Source of the DNA: Ensifer sp. IC3342
Lineage (GTDB): Bacteria; Pseudomonadota; Alphaproteobacteria; Rhizobiales; Rhizobiaceae
Assembly: GCF_020193655.1 (NCBI RefSeq)
Contig: NZ_JADYVE010000010.1
Location: forward strand, 62,001 to 126,000
Direction of reading: 5' to 3'
DNA length: 64,000 bases
Positions 16,630 through 25,854 of the stretch are shown piece by piece (position 1 is the first letter of the stretch; the number at the start of each line of letters is the position of its first letter). A model generated the notes under the pieces. That model searched no databases. It worked only from the letters and a program-made list of their open reading frames with translations, and was not told the origin of the DNA. A program made the position numbers and the translations under genes.

Positions 16630-17766
16630 CTAGCTCGCGTGACCCGCAACGTGGAGGTGCCGCGGGGGCTCGATACCGACGCGGCCATTTTCCGGTTCGA
16701 TCCGCCGGCCCGTCGTGGTGTCGAAGAGATGCAACTGCGCCAGGTCTATCGCAAGGCCGATGATCTCGCCGCTCCTTGCCCCGCCGCGCCCAGTCTCGAC
16801 GATTGTCAGTTCCGGCTGAGTGGCCGACGTGATGAAAGTGGCCGAGCCGGTCGACTCGACTATACCGACCGAGACGTCGAAAGCACCCCGTCCTTCAGCA
16901 ACGATCTTGATGTGCTCCGGCCGGATCCCCGCGGTAAGGGACATGCCCGGTGAAAGGCGGCTGCCAATCGCGAGTTTCGCCTGCGTCTTGCCGAAGTCGA
17001 GAACAATGTGCGCACCGTCTTCTCCGACGATCGCTGGTATGAAGTTCATCGCGGGCGAGCCTATGAAGCCCGCAACGAATTTGTTGGCGGGTCGGTCATA
17101 GAGATCGAGCGGTCGACCCTGCTGCTCGATGATGCCGTCGCGCATGACGACGACATAGTCGGCCATGGTCATCGCCTCGATCTGGTCGTGCGTCACATAG
17201 ACGGATGTTGCCTTGAGCCGGTCATGCAGGGCGCGAATTTCCTTGCGCATATGCACGCGAAGGGCGGCATCGAGATTGGAAAGCGGCTCGTCGAACAGGA
17301 ATGCCTTGGGGTGGCGGATGATCGCTCGGCTCATCGCCACGCGCTGGCGCTGGCCGCCCGAGAGTTCGCGCGGATAGCGCTTCATCAGATGCGAGAGGCC
17401 GGTGGTTGCCGCCACCTCCTCCGCCGCCTTGCGCGCTTCGGCCTTTTTCACGCCGCGGATGCGCAGGCTGTAGGTCAGGTTTTCCTCGACGGTCATATGC
17501 GGATAGAGCGCGTAGGACTGGAAGACCATCGCCACATCGCGCTTGCGGGGCGGAACGCCATTCATGAGCGCGCCAGCGATCTTCATCTCGCCGGTCGAGA
17601 TCTTCTCGAGACCCGCGAGCGAACGCAGCAAAGTCGACTTGCCGCAGCCGGACGGGCCGACGAGGGCGACGAAGGTCCCCTCCTCTATCGCGAGATTGAT
17701 GTCCTTCAGCGCATGAAAGGCACCGTAGAACTTGTTGACGCCGTTGAGTTCGATCTGAAGGGTCAT
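16630..17766 (-). CDS. Sugar ABC transporter ATP-binding protein (UgpC/MalK type)
   Basis: 378 residues. ABC domain: Walker A GPSGCGKST, Q-loop FQSYALYPHMTVEEN, signature LSGGQRQRVAMSRA, Walker B AFLFDEPLSNLD, H-loop YVTHDQIEAMTMAD. This is followed by the C-terminal regulatory OB-fold (TOBE) domain of the MalK class (residues 240-375; GIRPEHIKIV). It energises the two permeases encoded just upstream. The ATG at 17766 overlaps the permease stop (ATGA) and places the P-loop about 35 residues in, as expected; a longer reading frame upstream is inside the permease gene. Last gene of a six-gene catabolic/uptake operon. Confidence 0.9.
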   Translation of the reverse strand: MTLQIELNGVNKFYGAFHALKDINLAIEEGTFVALVGPSGCGKSTLLRSLAGLEKISTGEMKIAGALMNGVPPRKRDVAMVFQSYALYPHMTVEENLTYSLRIRGVKKAEARKAAEEVAATTGLSHLMKRYPRELSGGQRQRVAMSRAIIRHPKAFLFDEPLSNLDAALRVHMRKEIRALHDRLKATSVYVTHDQIEAMTMADYVVVMRDGIIEQQGRPLDLYDRPANKFVAGFIGSPAMNFIPAIVGEDGAHIVLDFGKTQAKLAIGSRLSPGMSLTAGIRPEHIKIVAEGRGAFDVSVGIVESTGSATFITSATQPELTIVETGRGGARSGEIIGLAIDLAQLHLFDTTTGRRIEPENGRVGIEPPRHLHVAGHAS

Positions 17767-18590
17767 TTGAGGGCTCCCGAAGTGAGGCCGGAAACGATGC
17801 GGCGCTGCAAGAGAATGAAGGCTGCCAGAATGGGCGTCACATAGATCGTGGCGTAAGCCATGATGTTGTTCCACTCATTGGTGTTGGGCCCCATGAAGGA
17901 ATTCAGGCCTACGCTGGCGGGCTGCAGTTCGATGTCCTGGATCATCGACTTCGAATAGACGAACTCGCCGAAGGCCTGCATGAAGATCAGGATCGCGCTT
18001 ACCAGAATGCCGTTGCGCGCCAGCGGCAGGACGATGTTGAAGAAGGCGCCGATGCGCGAATTGCCGTCGACGAGCGCCGCCTCTTCCAGTTCCATCGGCA
18101 CGCTCATGAAAGTCGCCCGGACGAGGACCACGAAAAACGGCATGCTCTTGGCCGCGATCGCCAGGATAACTGCAAAGCGCGGCGTGTCGAGCAGCCCGAA
18201 CTGCGAGAAGCCGACGAAGATGGGCGTGATCATCAGCGAGGCCGGCAGCACCTGCAGCATGAGGATCAGGAACAGGCCGATATCGACCCAGACGTTGCGA
18301 TAGCGCGCAAGAACGTAGGCGCAGCCGACGCCGAGCACCGAGATCAGCGCCACGGAGCCAAAGGCGATGACCAGCGAGTTCCAGAGGTAGCGCCCCATGT
18401 TCCGGCTTTGCCAGACATCTGCGTAGATCCTCCATTGCGGCTCGCTCGGCCAGAACTTCGGCGGCGTCGCGAACATGGCCGAACCGGTCTTCAACGCGGT
18501 GATGTACATCCAGTAGAGCGGAAACAGATAGATGGCGGCGAGCACGAGTGCGACGGCCAGCATCAGGCGGTTGCGGAACTGTTCGCTCAT
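17763..18590 (-). CDS. Sugar ABC transporter permease (MalG type)
   Basis: 275 residues, about six membrane helices, BPD_transp_1 family. The conserved cytoplasmic EAA loop is present (MSVPMELEEAALVDGNSRIGAFFNIVLPLARNGI), which contacts the ATPase. The start overlaps the upstream permease stop (ATGA), and its own stop overlaps the ATPase start. It pairs with the 300-residue permease to form the channel of a CUT1-type importer. Confidence 0.9.
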   Translation of the reverse strand: MSEQFRNRLMLAVALVLAAIYLFPLYWMYITALKTGSAMFATPPKFWPSEPQWRIYADVWQSRNMGRYLWNSLVIAFGSVALISVLGVGCAYVLARYRNVWVDIGLFLILMLQVLPASLMITPIFVGFSQFGLLDTPRFAVILAIAAKSMPFFVVLVRATFMSVPMELEEAALVDGNSRIGAFFNIVLPLARNGILVSAILIFMQAFGEFVYSKSMIQDIELQPASVGLNSFMGPNTNEWNNIMAYATIYVTPILAAFILLQRRIVSGLTSGALK

Positions 18591-19489
18591 CCTCTGACCT
18601 CATGACGGGTGGAGCGCACATAGACGACCGAGGCGAACATCACGAAGACGATCATGATCACCGAAATCGTCGCGCCTTTGGCAAAATCGTACTGGCGGAA
18701 GGAGAGATCCCAGGCCCAATACTGCGTGACGTTCGAGGTGTTGTTCGGCCCTCCGGACGTGATCGCGGCGAAGAGGTCGAACTGCTGTAGCGTGAAGATC
18801 AGTCCGAGCGCGATGATCGCGCCGATCGTCGAGCGCATCATCGGCAGCGTGATCGTCCAGAAGCGCTGGAGCGCATTGGCGCCGTCGAGTTCGGCCGCCT
18901 CGTAGAGGTCCTTCGGAATGCCCGAGAGCCCGACGGAAAGCAGGATCATGTTGAAGGACGTGCCGAGCCAGATGTTGGCGATGATGACGGCCCAGAGCGA
19001 ATAATTGGGATCGGAGCGCCAGAAGATATTGCCGTCGATGACGCCCGTTTCCCTCAGGAGGAAATTGAGGACACCGAAGTCGCCCGAAAGAATCCAGTTC
19101 CAGATGGCGCCGACGACGAGACCAGGCATCACCCAGGAGACGAGGAAGAGGCCGCGCAGCCACGAGGCGCCTGGAAAATTGGTCCAGAAGAACAGCGCCA
19201 GGCCGAAGCCGATCGCGAATTGTCCGGCGATCGAAGCCACCACGAACAAAGCCGTATTGAAGAGGATCGGCCGGGTTTCATGCTGGGAAAACAGGTCGAC
19301 ATAGTTGCGGAAGCCGACGAAAGGCCGCGCGAAGCTACCGAGGCTGAACATGTCGACCTCCTGGAAACTCATCACGACATTGTAGACGAGCGGCAGGCCG
19401 GACATGACGAACAGGAAGCCGAGCGGCAGCACGACGAGGCCGATGTCGAAGCCTTTGCCGTCCGTGACACTGGATAGAATTCTCTTCAT
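18587..19489 (-). CDS. Sugar ABC transporter permease (MalF/UgpA type)
   Basis: 300 residues, six membrane helices, with the EAA loop (GIPKDLYEAAELDGANALQRFWTITLPMMRSTIGA). The ATG at 19489 gives a normal short cytoplasmic N-terminus (MKRILSSVTDGKGFDIGLVVLP) and is preceded by GAGGGGATCGCC; the longer frame upstream would read through a hairpin region and is rejected. Four-base overlap with the following permease. Confidence 0.9.
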   Translation of the reverse strand: MKRILSSVTDGKGFDIGLVVLPLGFLFVMSGLPLVYNVVMSFQEVDMFSLGSFARPFVGFRNYVDLFSQHETRPILFNTALFVVASIAGQFAIGFGLALFFWTNFPGASWLRGLFLVSWVMPGLVVGAIWNWILSGDFGVLNFLLRETGVIDGNIFWRSDPNYSLWAVIIANIWLGTSFNMILLSVGLSGIPKDLYEAAELDGANALQRFWTITLPMMRSTIGAIIALGLIFTLQQFDLFAAITSGGPNNTSNVTQYWAWDLSFRQYDFAKGATISVIMIVFVMFASVVYVRSTRHEVRG

Positions 19490-19584
19490 GGCGATCCCCT
19501 CTCCCGCCGGCGACCCCGGCCGAAGCCGGAGATCGCCACTCGGGAGGAAACTCGGGCGGACATGACAATCCGCCGGTGAATGCC

Positions 19585-19615
19585 TGTCGCCGCTCCGCAA
19601 GTCGGAGCGGCGGCA
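19585..19615 (-). other. Strong hairpin between binding-protein and permease genes
   Basis: Arms CGCCGCTCCG (19588-19597) and CGGAGCGGCG (19603-19612) pair perfectly around a five-base loop and extend by three more pairs (one G-U). It begins only a few bases after the binding-protein stop. No U run follows. It is likely an mRNA-stabilising or attenuating hairpin that lets the binding protein be made in excess of the permeases. Confidence 0.65.
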
Positions 19616-19620
19616 TCGTC

Positions 19621-20850
19621 TCAACCGAGAACTGCCTTGATCTTCTCCGCCGCCTGATCAAGCGCCTGCTTGGAGCTCATCTGACCGGTCAACGCCGCCT
19701 GGATAGCATCCTGGATCGCCTTCGAGATCTTCGGCCATGCCGGATGCGGACCACGAGGCTTGGCATATTTCAGCTGCTCCACGAAGACCTTCAGTGCCGC
19801 GTCCTTCTGAGGCTCGCCGGTCTCCGGGATGGAGATGTCGGAGCGCGCCGGCAATTGTCCGAAGTCCTTGAACATCCGGTCGTCCTGCGAGACGAAATAT
19901 TCCAGAACCTTGAACGCTTCCGCCGGATGCTCGGTGTTGGCAAAGATCGCCCAGTTGAAGTCGCCCATCGCCGAGGAACGTTCGGCACCCGGCTCCGGCA
20001 CGGGCAGGAGCGCGACACCCCAGTCGAATTTGGCTTCCTTGACCATCCGGTCCAGCTCCCACGGCCCCGAGATCGCCATCGCCGCATTGCCTGAATTGAA
20101 GGTGCCGGTCGAATCCCATTGGCCTCGCGTCAGCGTATCCGGAGACGCCAACTTCTCGTCGATGATCTTCTTCCAGACATCGAGCGCCTTGACCGCGCCG
20201 TCCGAATTGATCGCATCATAGCTGCCGCCGGCCATCTGCGCCCAGGGCAAAAACTGGAACGTCCCCTCTTCGTTCGCCTTGGCTGAGAAGGTGAGGCCGT
20301 ACACATTCGCCGCCGGGTCCGTCAGCTTGCGCGCCATCTCCACCAGTTCGTCCCAGGTTTGCGGCGGCTTGTTCGGGTCGAGGCCTTTGGCTTTGAACAT
20401 GTCCTTGTTGTAATAAAGCGCGATCGTATTCGTCGCCTTGGGAATACCGTAGTATTTTCCCTCCCAGGTGACGGACGCGAGCGGCCCCGGGAAATAGTTC
20501 TCCGCTTTGACGACCGACGATTTTGCAATCATGTCGGTGAGGTCGAGGAACGCGCCGCGCGACGAAAAGAGCACATGCTCCGGATTGTCGACCGCAATGA
20601 TGTCGGGTGCCTGTCCCGTCGAATAGGCACGCATGGCCTCACTGACGACGTCGTCAAACTGGATCTGGCGATATTCGACTTTAATTCCGGTGTTCAGCTT
20701 GTTGAAATCGTTGATCAAGTTTGGCGCCGGCTGAATGTCTCGATCCAGCGACCAAACACTGATCGTCACATCTTCTGCGCTGGCGGCGAATGCCGCCAAC
20801 GAAGCGCCGAGGGCGACGGTGCCCAGGATTGCAAATCTGCGAATACCCAT
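19621..20850 (-). CDS. Sugar ABC transporter substrate-binding protein (extracellular family 1)
   Basis: 409 residues. A signal peptide of about 25 residues ([25 protein letters not shown]) precedes a family 1 solute-binding fold: an N-lobe strand ([24 protein letters not shown]), the hinge-region block [21 protein letters not shown] and [14 protein letters not shown], then [14 protein letters not shown]. This family takes up oligosaccharides, polyols or disaccharides. A GGAGGAGGAG purine run precedes the ATG. The gene follows an isomerase-like and a dehydrogenase gene and precedes two permeases and an ATPase, so the imported sugar is probably oxidised or isomerised by those enzymes. The exact sugar is unknown. 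Confidence 0.9.
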   Translation of the reverse strand: MGIRRFAILGTVALGASLAAFAASAEDVTISVWSLDRDIQPAPNLINDFNKLNTGIKVEYRQIQFDDVVSEAMRAYSTGQAPDIIAVDNPEHVLFSSRGAFLDLTDMIAKSSVVKAENYFPGPLASVTWEGKYYGIPKATNTIALYYNKDMFKAKGLDPNKPPQTWDELVEMARKLTDPAANVYGLTFSAKANEEGTFQFLPWAQMAGGSYDAINSDGAVKALDVWKKIIDEKLASPDTLTRGQWDSTGTFNSGNAAMAISGPWELDRMVKEAKFDWGVALLPVPEPGAERSSAMGDFNWAIFANTEHPAEAFKVLEYFVSQDDRMFKDFGQLPARSDISIPETGEPQKDAALKVFVEQLKYAKPRGPHPAWPKISKAIQDAIQAALTGQMSSKQALDQAAEKIKAVLG

Positions 20851-20875
20851 AGTCTCCTCCTCCGTGGTTGTCCCG

Positions 20876-20900
20876 CGACCGGCATCCTCCGCGCCGGTCG
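20876..20900 (-). other. Hairpin upstream of the binding-protein gene
   Basis: CGACCGGC (20876-20883) and GCCGGTCG (20893-20900) form a perfect 8-bp stem with a 9-base loop between the isomerase stop and the binding-protein start. Possibly a processing or attenuation site separating the enzyme genes from the transporter genes. Confidence 0.45.
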
Positions 20901-20912
20901 TCGGGCATGGTC

Positions 20913-21815
20913 TCAGGCCGGATCGACGACGAAATCGCCGCCTCGGCAGGTTTTCAGGTAGTTGAGCGCGCGAACCTGGCCGGTCATTTCAAGGGCGTCG
21001 CGATAGACGGGATCGTGCCAGCCTTCAATGTCGATCGAACCGGACCAGCCGGCAAGCCTGAGTTCCGAGATGATGTCGGTCCAGTTGCTGTCGCCGAAGC
21101 CGGGCGTGCGCATGAAGACGAATTTCTCCTTGCCGAAGATGCCATGCTCGCGGATGACGTCCCACCGGATCGTCGCGTCCTTGCCATGCACATGGAAAAT
21201 CTTGTGCGCCCATTTGCGGATCTGCGGCAGAGGGTCGATCAGATAGACCATCTGGTGGCAGGGCTCCCATTCGATGCCGATATGGTCGTCCGGCGTCTCG
21301 TTGAACATCAGTTCCCAGGCATCGGGATTGTGGGCGATGTTCCAGTCACCCGTCGCCCAATTCCCGTCCATGGCGCAATTTTCAAAGGCGATCTTCACGC
21401 CCTTGTCTGCGGCGCGCTCACCGAGTTCGCGCCAAATCTTCCTGTAGCGCGGCAGGCTGTCGGTCAATGGACGATTGCGGATGCGGCCGGTGAACCCCGC
21501 GACGCAGGTCGCGCCGAAGTGATGCGCGTTGTCGATGCATTCCTTCCAGCCCTGCAGCGTCTGCAGGTCTATGTCGGTCTCCTCCAACGGATTGCCGAAC
21601 ATGCCGAGCGTCGAGATGGTGATGTCGCGATCACCGATCGCCTCCCTGCAGCGCTTACCAAGCTCGGCGAGGTCCTGCCCGTTGGTCGTTTGCCAGAAGA
21701 AAGGTTCGAAGCTCTCGAACCCCAACTCGGCAATCTGGCCGATGCGTTTGGCGGCCTCGCCTTTCGTGGCGCTGACCATGGTGCCGATGCGTATGGATTT
21801 GGCTGGATTGCTCAT
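20913..21815 (-). CDS. Sugar phosphate isomerase/epimerase family protein (TIM barrel)
   Basis: 300 residues, xylose-isomerase-like AP endonuclease-2 TIM barrel. Alternating strands carry the usual metal ligands, including Glu in [11 protein letters not shown] and in [11 protein letters not shown], the His in IFHVHGKDA and Glu in [11 protein letters not shown]. It should isomerise or epimerise a keto or aldo sugar or dehydratase product. ATG at 21815, with GAGG seven bases upstream, is preferred to an in-frame TTG at 21827. It lies 8 bases after the Gfo/Idh/MocA gene and is co-transcribed with the downstream importer. Substrate unknown. Confidence 0.82.
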   Translation of the reverse strand: MSNPAKSIRIGTMVSATKGEAAKRIGQIAELGFESFEPFFWQTTNGQDLAELGKRCREAIGDRDITISTLGMFGNPLEETDIDLQTLQGWKECIDNAHHFGATCVAGFTGRIRNRPLTDSLPRYRKIWRELGERAADKGVKIAFENCAMDGNWATGDWNIAHNPDAWELMFNETPDDHIGIEWEPCHQMVYLIDPLPQIRKWAHKIFHVHGKDATIRWDVIREHGIFGKEKFVFMRTPGFGDSNWTDIISELRLAGWSGSIDIEGWHDPVYRDALEMTGQVRALNYLKTCRGGDFVVDPA

Positions 21816-21823
21816 CAGATACC

Positions 21824-22852
21824 TCAAATTGTCACGCGCTGCCGGGTGCGGGCGCTTTCGATCGCCGCAAAAACCATGGCAAGGCTGTTGATGTTGTCAT
21901 CGCTCGCCGTTTCCGGCTTCTTGCCGGAGCGGATGGCCGCAACGAAATCTGCGATGACGCTGGCGTGGCCATGCGTCTCTGCTGGATCGGCCGGTTCCGG
22001 GACGTCGATCGGGAGCAGTTCGCGCAGAAAGCCTTCGCTGCCGGCGACCTTGTTGGCCTGGAAGCTCTCGGCTCCATCCCAGAGCAATGTGCCCTCGGTG
22101 CCGATGATCCGCCACTGGCTCTCCCAGCTCGTATTCGCGCCCTCGGCGCACCACGAGCCGCGATAGGTGAAGGTGACGTCATCCGAGAGCTCGAAGATGG
22201 CGTTCGCGGCCGCACCGTGCGCATACCAGGAGCCGCGCGGATTGCTTTCGTGGCAATAGACCGCGAGCGGCGTCTTGCCGGCGATGAAGCGCGCCGCATC
22301 GAAGGTATGGATCGCCATGTCCAGGAGCAGCACGTTGTCCATCTCTTCCCGGAAGCCGCCGAAATGTGCGCCGATGAAGAAATCGCAATGAAGACCGGTC
22401 AGTGTGCCGATCGCGCCGCTTTCGACGAAACGGCGGATGCGGCGCACGCCGGAGATGAAGCGGCGGTTCTGGACGACGGCGTGGATCTTGCCGGCCCCGC
22501 TCGCAAGACGGATCAATTCCCTACCGGCGGCGAGCGAGGTCGCCATCGGTTTCTCGCTCAGCACGTGGCACCCATGCCCGAACCCTGTAGCAACCACATC
22601 ATGACGGGCGGAAGGTACGACGATGTCGAAGAGCAGATCCGGTTTGGCTTCGCTCAAGACGGCATCGAGATCGGAGCCGATGATCGCATCCGCAATATCG
22701 AATTCCGCCGCAAGGTTCCGCGCGGCGTCGGCATTGAGGTCGACAAGCCCAACGATGCGGATCGATGATTGAAGTTCGCGGTTTGCGGCGATCGCCTTGA
22801 GCCAACCTTTGGCCATAGCTCCGCACCCGCACAGAACTGCGCGCAAAATCAC
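21824..22852 (-). CDS. Gfo/Idh/MocA family oxidoreductase
   Basis: 342 residues. An N-terminal Rossmann domain (MILRAVLCGCGAMAKGWLKAI, glycine-rich; then IVGLVDLNADAA) is followed by the family EKP motif (VLSEKPMATS, Lys near 100) and the C-terminal alpha/beta substrate domain with LLLDMAIHTFDAARF, in which the conserved Asp/His pair acts in catalysis. It should oxidise a hydroxyl of a sugar or inositol-like compound using NAD(P). First gene of the six-gene minus-strand operon, directly behind the LacI operator region. Confidence 0.87.
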   Translation of the reverse strand: MILRAVLCGCGAMAKGWLKAIAANRELQSSIRIVGLVDLNADAARNLAAEFDIADAIIGSDLDAVLSEAKPDLLFDIVVPSARHDVVATGFGHGCHVLSEKPMATSLAAGRELIRLASGAGKIHAVVQNRRFISGVRRIRRFVESGAIGTLTGLHCDFFIGAHFGGFREEMDNVLLLDMAIHTFDAARFIAGKTPLAVYCHESNPRGSWYAHGAAANAIFELSDDVTFTYRGSWCAEGANTSWESQWRIIGTEGTLLWDGAESFQANKVAGSEGFLRELLPIDVPEPADPAETHGHASVIADFVAAIRSGKKPETASDDNINSLAMVFAAIESARTRQRVTI

Positions 22853-22895
22853 GTTTCTCCTCCCGTAAGTCTACGAAATCGCCTTGTTTTGGCAA

Positions 22896-22911
22896 CCGTA
22901 AACGTTTACGG
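22896..22911. promoter_or_regulatory. LacI-family operator, perfect 16-bp palindrome
   Basis: CCGTAAACGTTTACGG is a perfect palindrome with the central CG that LacI/GalR regulators recognise. It lies 44 bases upstream of the dehydrogenase ATG (minus strand) and 76 bases upstream of the LacI-family gene (plus strand), so it can repress both transcripts. Confidence 0.82.
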
Positions 22912-22987
22912 AACTATGCGGAGTTTCCGAAACATGTCAATAGGGATTCGGAGACGGGCGGACGAATGACGGAGGATGACAGTCGGG

Positions 22988-24025
22988 ATGAAGGGAATTC
23001 GGCGTCTTGCGCAACATCTCGATATTTCCATCGGGACGGTCTCGCGGGCACTCAACGGCAAGCCTGACGTCAACGAAGAGACCCGCAGGCGCGTGCTCCA
23101 GGCAGCGACGGAACTCGGTTATGTTCCGAACCAGTCTGGCCGCAGCCTCCGGCAGGGCACGACCAATATCATCGGCTTCATGATTCAGACCGGCACGGAG
23201 ATCACCGGCCAGGGCGACATATTCTTCATGAGCGTTTTCGACGGTGTGCAGGCCGTCTTCGCCAGACACAAGCTCGATCTCGTCGCCCTGCTCTGCTCGT
23301 CGCAGGAGGATCCGAACGACTATCTGCGCCGCGTCGTGGCGCGCGGCTTTGCCGATGGGCTGATCCTGTCGGCAACCCAGCGCAACGATCCCCGTATCGA
23401 ATTCCTGGCCGAACGCAACATCCCCTTCGTCACACTCGGCCGAAGCCTGACTGATGCCGGCCAGCCCTGGCTCGATCTCGATTTCGAAGGCATGGCGCAG
23501 GCATCGATCGACCGGCTGGTGGCACGCGGGCATCGACGCATCGCTATCACGCGGCCGCACGACGATGTCAACCTCGGCTACATCTTCGTCGACCGCTGCC
23601 GCCAGGCGCTGGCGGCGCACGGCCTGCCCCTCGAGGAGGATCTGATCTTCCGCTCGACGCCGAACGAAGCGGGCGGCTACCAGATCGCACGTGACCTTCT
23701 CGCGCTCAAAGAACCGCCAACGGCAATCGTGCTGATCAACGAGACGATCGCGATCGGTTTCTACCAGGCACTCTCGGAAGCCGGCGTTAAGCCAGGGCGC
23801 GACATCGCCGTGATCGGGCGCTATAGCCCGCACGCGCATTTCCTTTCGCCGCCGCTCACCTGCTTCCGCCTGTCGCTTCGCGATCTCGGCATCGCACTGG
23901 CGGAGACCCTGCTTTCCGCTATGCCGGCCTTCAAAGATCATTATCCGGACGCGCCTGCAAACAAGGTTTGGCCCATGGAACTTGTCGAGGGCGAGAGCGA
24001 TGCATTCCTCGTCCCGCAGCGCTGA
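22988..24025 (+). CDS. LacI-family transcriptional regulator
   Basis: 345 residues. The N-terminal LacI helix-turn-helix and hinge (MKGIRRLAQHLDISIGTVSRALNGKPDVNEETRRRVLQAATELGYVPNQ) leads to a periplasmic-binding-protein-like ligand domain (IIGFMIQTG..., RGHRRIAITRPHDD, PTAIVLINETIAIGFYQALSEAGVKPG). Divergent from the sugar catabolic/uptake operon with a perfect LacI palindrome between, so it almost certainly represses that operon until the sugar or a metabolite binds. An ATG at 22976 abuts the GGAGG and is too close to use; ATG 22988 gives the normal family N-terminus. Confidence 0.9.
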   Translation: MKGIRRLAQHLDISIGTVSRALNGKPDVNEETRRRVLQAATELGYVPNQSGRSLRQGTTNIIGFMIQTGTEITGQGDIFFMSVFDGVQAVFARHKLDLVALLCSSQEDPNDYLRRVVARGFADGLILSATQRNDPRIEFLAERNIPFVTLGRSLTDAGQPWLDLDFEGMAQASIDRLVARGHRRIAITRPHDDVNLGYIFVDRCRQALAAHGLPLEEDLIFRSTPNEAGGYQIARDLLALKEPPTAIVLINETIAIGFYQALSEAGVKPGRDIAVIGRYSPHAHFLSPPLTCFRLSLRDLGIALAETLLSAMPAFKDHYPDAPANKVWPMELVEGESDAFLVPQR

Positions 24026-24186
24026 GTAACCGCAGACACTCCTTCGGTTGGCGTGATTATCGCCCGAATCTGAACCGGTCGACGGCCGCAAACGGATCAT
24101 TTCCGCAATTTCGGCGTTTGAAGACTTAGGTCAATTGTCGGCTTCGGCCCATCTCCCCGTCGGAGCCGTCCTGAAAGGAGATCGCG

Positions 24187-24489
24187 ATGCGCGGTATTTT
24201 CCTCGTCCCTGCCCTTCTCTGCTTGTCAACGACCGCCTTTGCCCATGACGCCCCTAGCGGATGGAAATATCCAAACTCCTGCTGTTCAAATCTGGACTGC
24301 CGGCAGGTCACCCAGACGGCAATAAGCGAACGTCCGCAAGGCTATATCATCGAGGCGACCGGCGAAGTGCTTCCCTACACCGATGGGAGGGTGCGCATCT
24401 CACCTGACGGGTTTTACCATTGGTGCTCCGCAGCGGGCGAGGAACACAGCAAGACAATTTGTCTGTTCGTGCCACCGCGGGCCTATTGA
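24187..24489 (+). CDS. Small secreted cysteine-containing protein, unknown function
   Basis: 100 residues. A clear signal peptide (MRGIFLVPALLCLSTTAFA) is followed by about 80 mature residues with Cys at CCSNLDC and HWCSAAGEEHSKTIC, likely disulfides in the periplasm. AAGGAG precedes the ATG at good distance. Proteins of this pattern recur in rhizobia without assigned function. It stands alone between the LacI gene and the protease gene. Confidence 0.7.
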   Translation: MRGIFLVPALLCLSTTAFAHDAPSGWKYPNSCCSNLDCRQVTQTAISERPQGYIIEATGEVLPYTDGRVRISPDGFYHWCSAAGEEHSKTICLFVPPRAY

Positions 24490-24646
24490 GCATTTTTTAA
24501 AGAGCCCGACTGTCGCAGTTCGTATCTTCGCCATGGCGAAGCCGAGGTGATCGACTATCATAGCGTTGTCGGCACCTCGGACGACGGCTGAGGTCATTGA
24601 AGAGGAAAGGCTGCCTGCCGGCAACAGGACGCAGGAGCGGACGCAC

Positions 24647-25777
24647 ATGGGTTGGTCTCTCAGGATTGGAACGATTGGCGGCACGGCGATACGGCTGCAT
24701 GTCACCTTCGCGCTCCTGCTTATCTGGATATGGCTGATGCATTACCGGATAGGCGGCGCGCCCGCGGCGTGGGAAGGCATCGTTTTCATCATCGCCGTCT
24801 TCGTCTGCGTCGTGTTGCATGAGTTCGGGCACATCGCCGCCGCGCGCTATTTCGGAATCAAGACTCCGGATATCACACTGCTACCGATCGGCGGCGTGGC
24901 TCGTCTCGAACGCATGCCCGAGGAACCTCGCGAGGAGTTTGTGATCGCCATTGCCGGTCCCCTCGTCAATGTCGTGATCGCTGGGCTCATCTTTCTCGCG
25001 CTCGGCGGATCGGTGGGCATGGAGCAGATGGCCGGTGTCGAAGATCCCGGAAGAAGCTTTCTCGCAAGGCTTGCCGGGGTCAACGTCTTCCTAGTCCTTT
25101 TCAATATGATTCCGGCCTTTCCTATGGATGGGGGCCGCGTGCTGCGCGCAGCCCTCGCCTCGCGCCTCACTTGGGCACGAGCAACCGAGATTGCCGCAGC
25201 AATCGGCCAGGGTCTTGCCTTCGTTTTTGGTTTCATCGGCCTGTTCTATAATCCGCTGCTGATCTTCATCGCCATTTTCGTCTATCTGGCCGCAACGGCC
25301 GAAGCCCAGAACGCGCACATCCGCGCCGTTTCCGGCAGCGTCCTCATCGCCGACGTCATGGTCACCGAATTCGCAAGACTTGACCGCTCGGCGACCATCG
25401 ACGAGGCGATCGAAATGCTGCTCGCAACGACGCAACGCGAGTTCCCCGTGGTCGACGCCACCGGCCGTTTCGAGGGACTGCTGACACGCGACGATATGAT
25501 CCGCACTCTGAAGGAAAGAGGAGCCGCAACGCCGGTCGTCAGCGCGATGCGCAACGACATACCGCGGATCCACTATCGCAAGCGCCTCGAAGAGAGCCTG
25601 AAACTGATGCAGCAGGCGAGTTCTCCCGCCGTTGCTGTGGTCGATGGTTCGGACCATCTCGTCGGGCTCATGACCCATGAGACGATCGGCGAAATGATGA
25701 TGGTGCGCGCGGCCGCATCAGGGAGCTTCCGTTTCGGCCACCTGCGCCGGGACAAGGGTGATCACACCCACTTTTGA
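24647..25777 (+). CDS. Site-2-type membrane metalloprotease with CBS domains (M50)
   Basis: 376 residues. HEFGH at 58-62 in the second membrane segment and the MDGGR motif (D161, within FNMIPAFPMDGGRVL) supply the zinc site of S2P proteases, and there are five or six membrane helices. The C-terminal 140 residues are a CBS pair (VLIADVMVTEFARLDRSATIDEAIEMLL...; ...RKRLEESLKLMQQASSPAVAVVDGSDHLVGLMTHE), which usually sense adenosyl ligands. It should cleave membrane proteins within the bilayer, for example anti-sigma factors. The ATG at 24647 gives a short N-terminus before the first helix; earlier frame residues come from the leader. A lone gene. Confidence 0.87.
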   Translation: MGWSLRIGTIGGTAIRLHVTFALLLIWIWLMHYRIGGAPAAWEGIVFIIAVFVCVVLHEFGHIAAARYFGIKTPDITLLPIGGVARLERMPEEPREEFVIAIAGPLVNVVIAGLIFLALGGSVGMEQMAGVEDPGRSFLARLAGVNVFLVLFNMIPAFPMDGGRVLRAALASRLTWARATEIAAAIGQGLAFVFGFIGLFYNPLLIFIAIFVYLAATAEAQNAHIRAVSGSVLIADVMVTEFARLDRSATIDEAIEMLLATTQREFPVVDATGRFEGLLTRDDMIRTLKERGAATPVVSAMRNDIPRIHYRKRLEESLKLMQQASSPAVAVVDGSDHLVGLMTHETIGEMMMVRAAASGSFRFGHLRRDKGDHTHF

Positions 25778-25800
25778 GGCTTTCAGAGGCAAATGGCACG

Positions 25801-25825
25801 GGAACCGAACATGGGCTGAAGCGTT
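25801..25825 (+). promoter_or_regulatory. RpoE2/EcfG-type promoter
   Basis: GGAAC at 25801-25805, a 16-base spacer, CGTT at 25822-25825. An exact match to the general-stress consensus, placed 29 bases before the ATG of the DUF1772-like gene at 25855. Confidence 0.7.
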
Positions 25826-25854
25826 CGACCCCTGAAGCGGAATCGGGTTCGACC

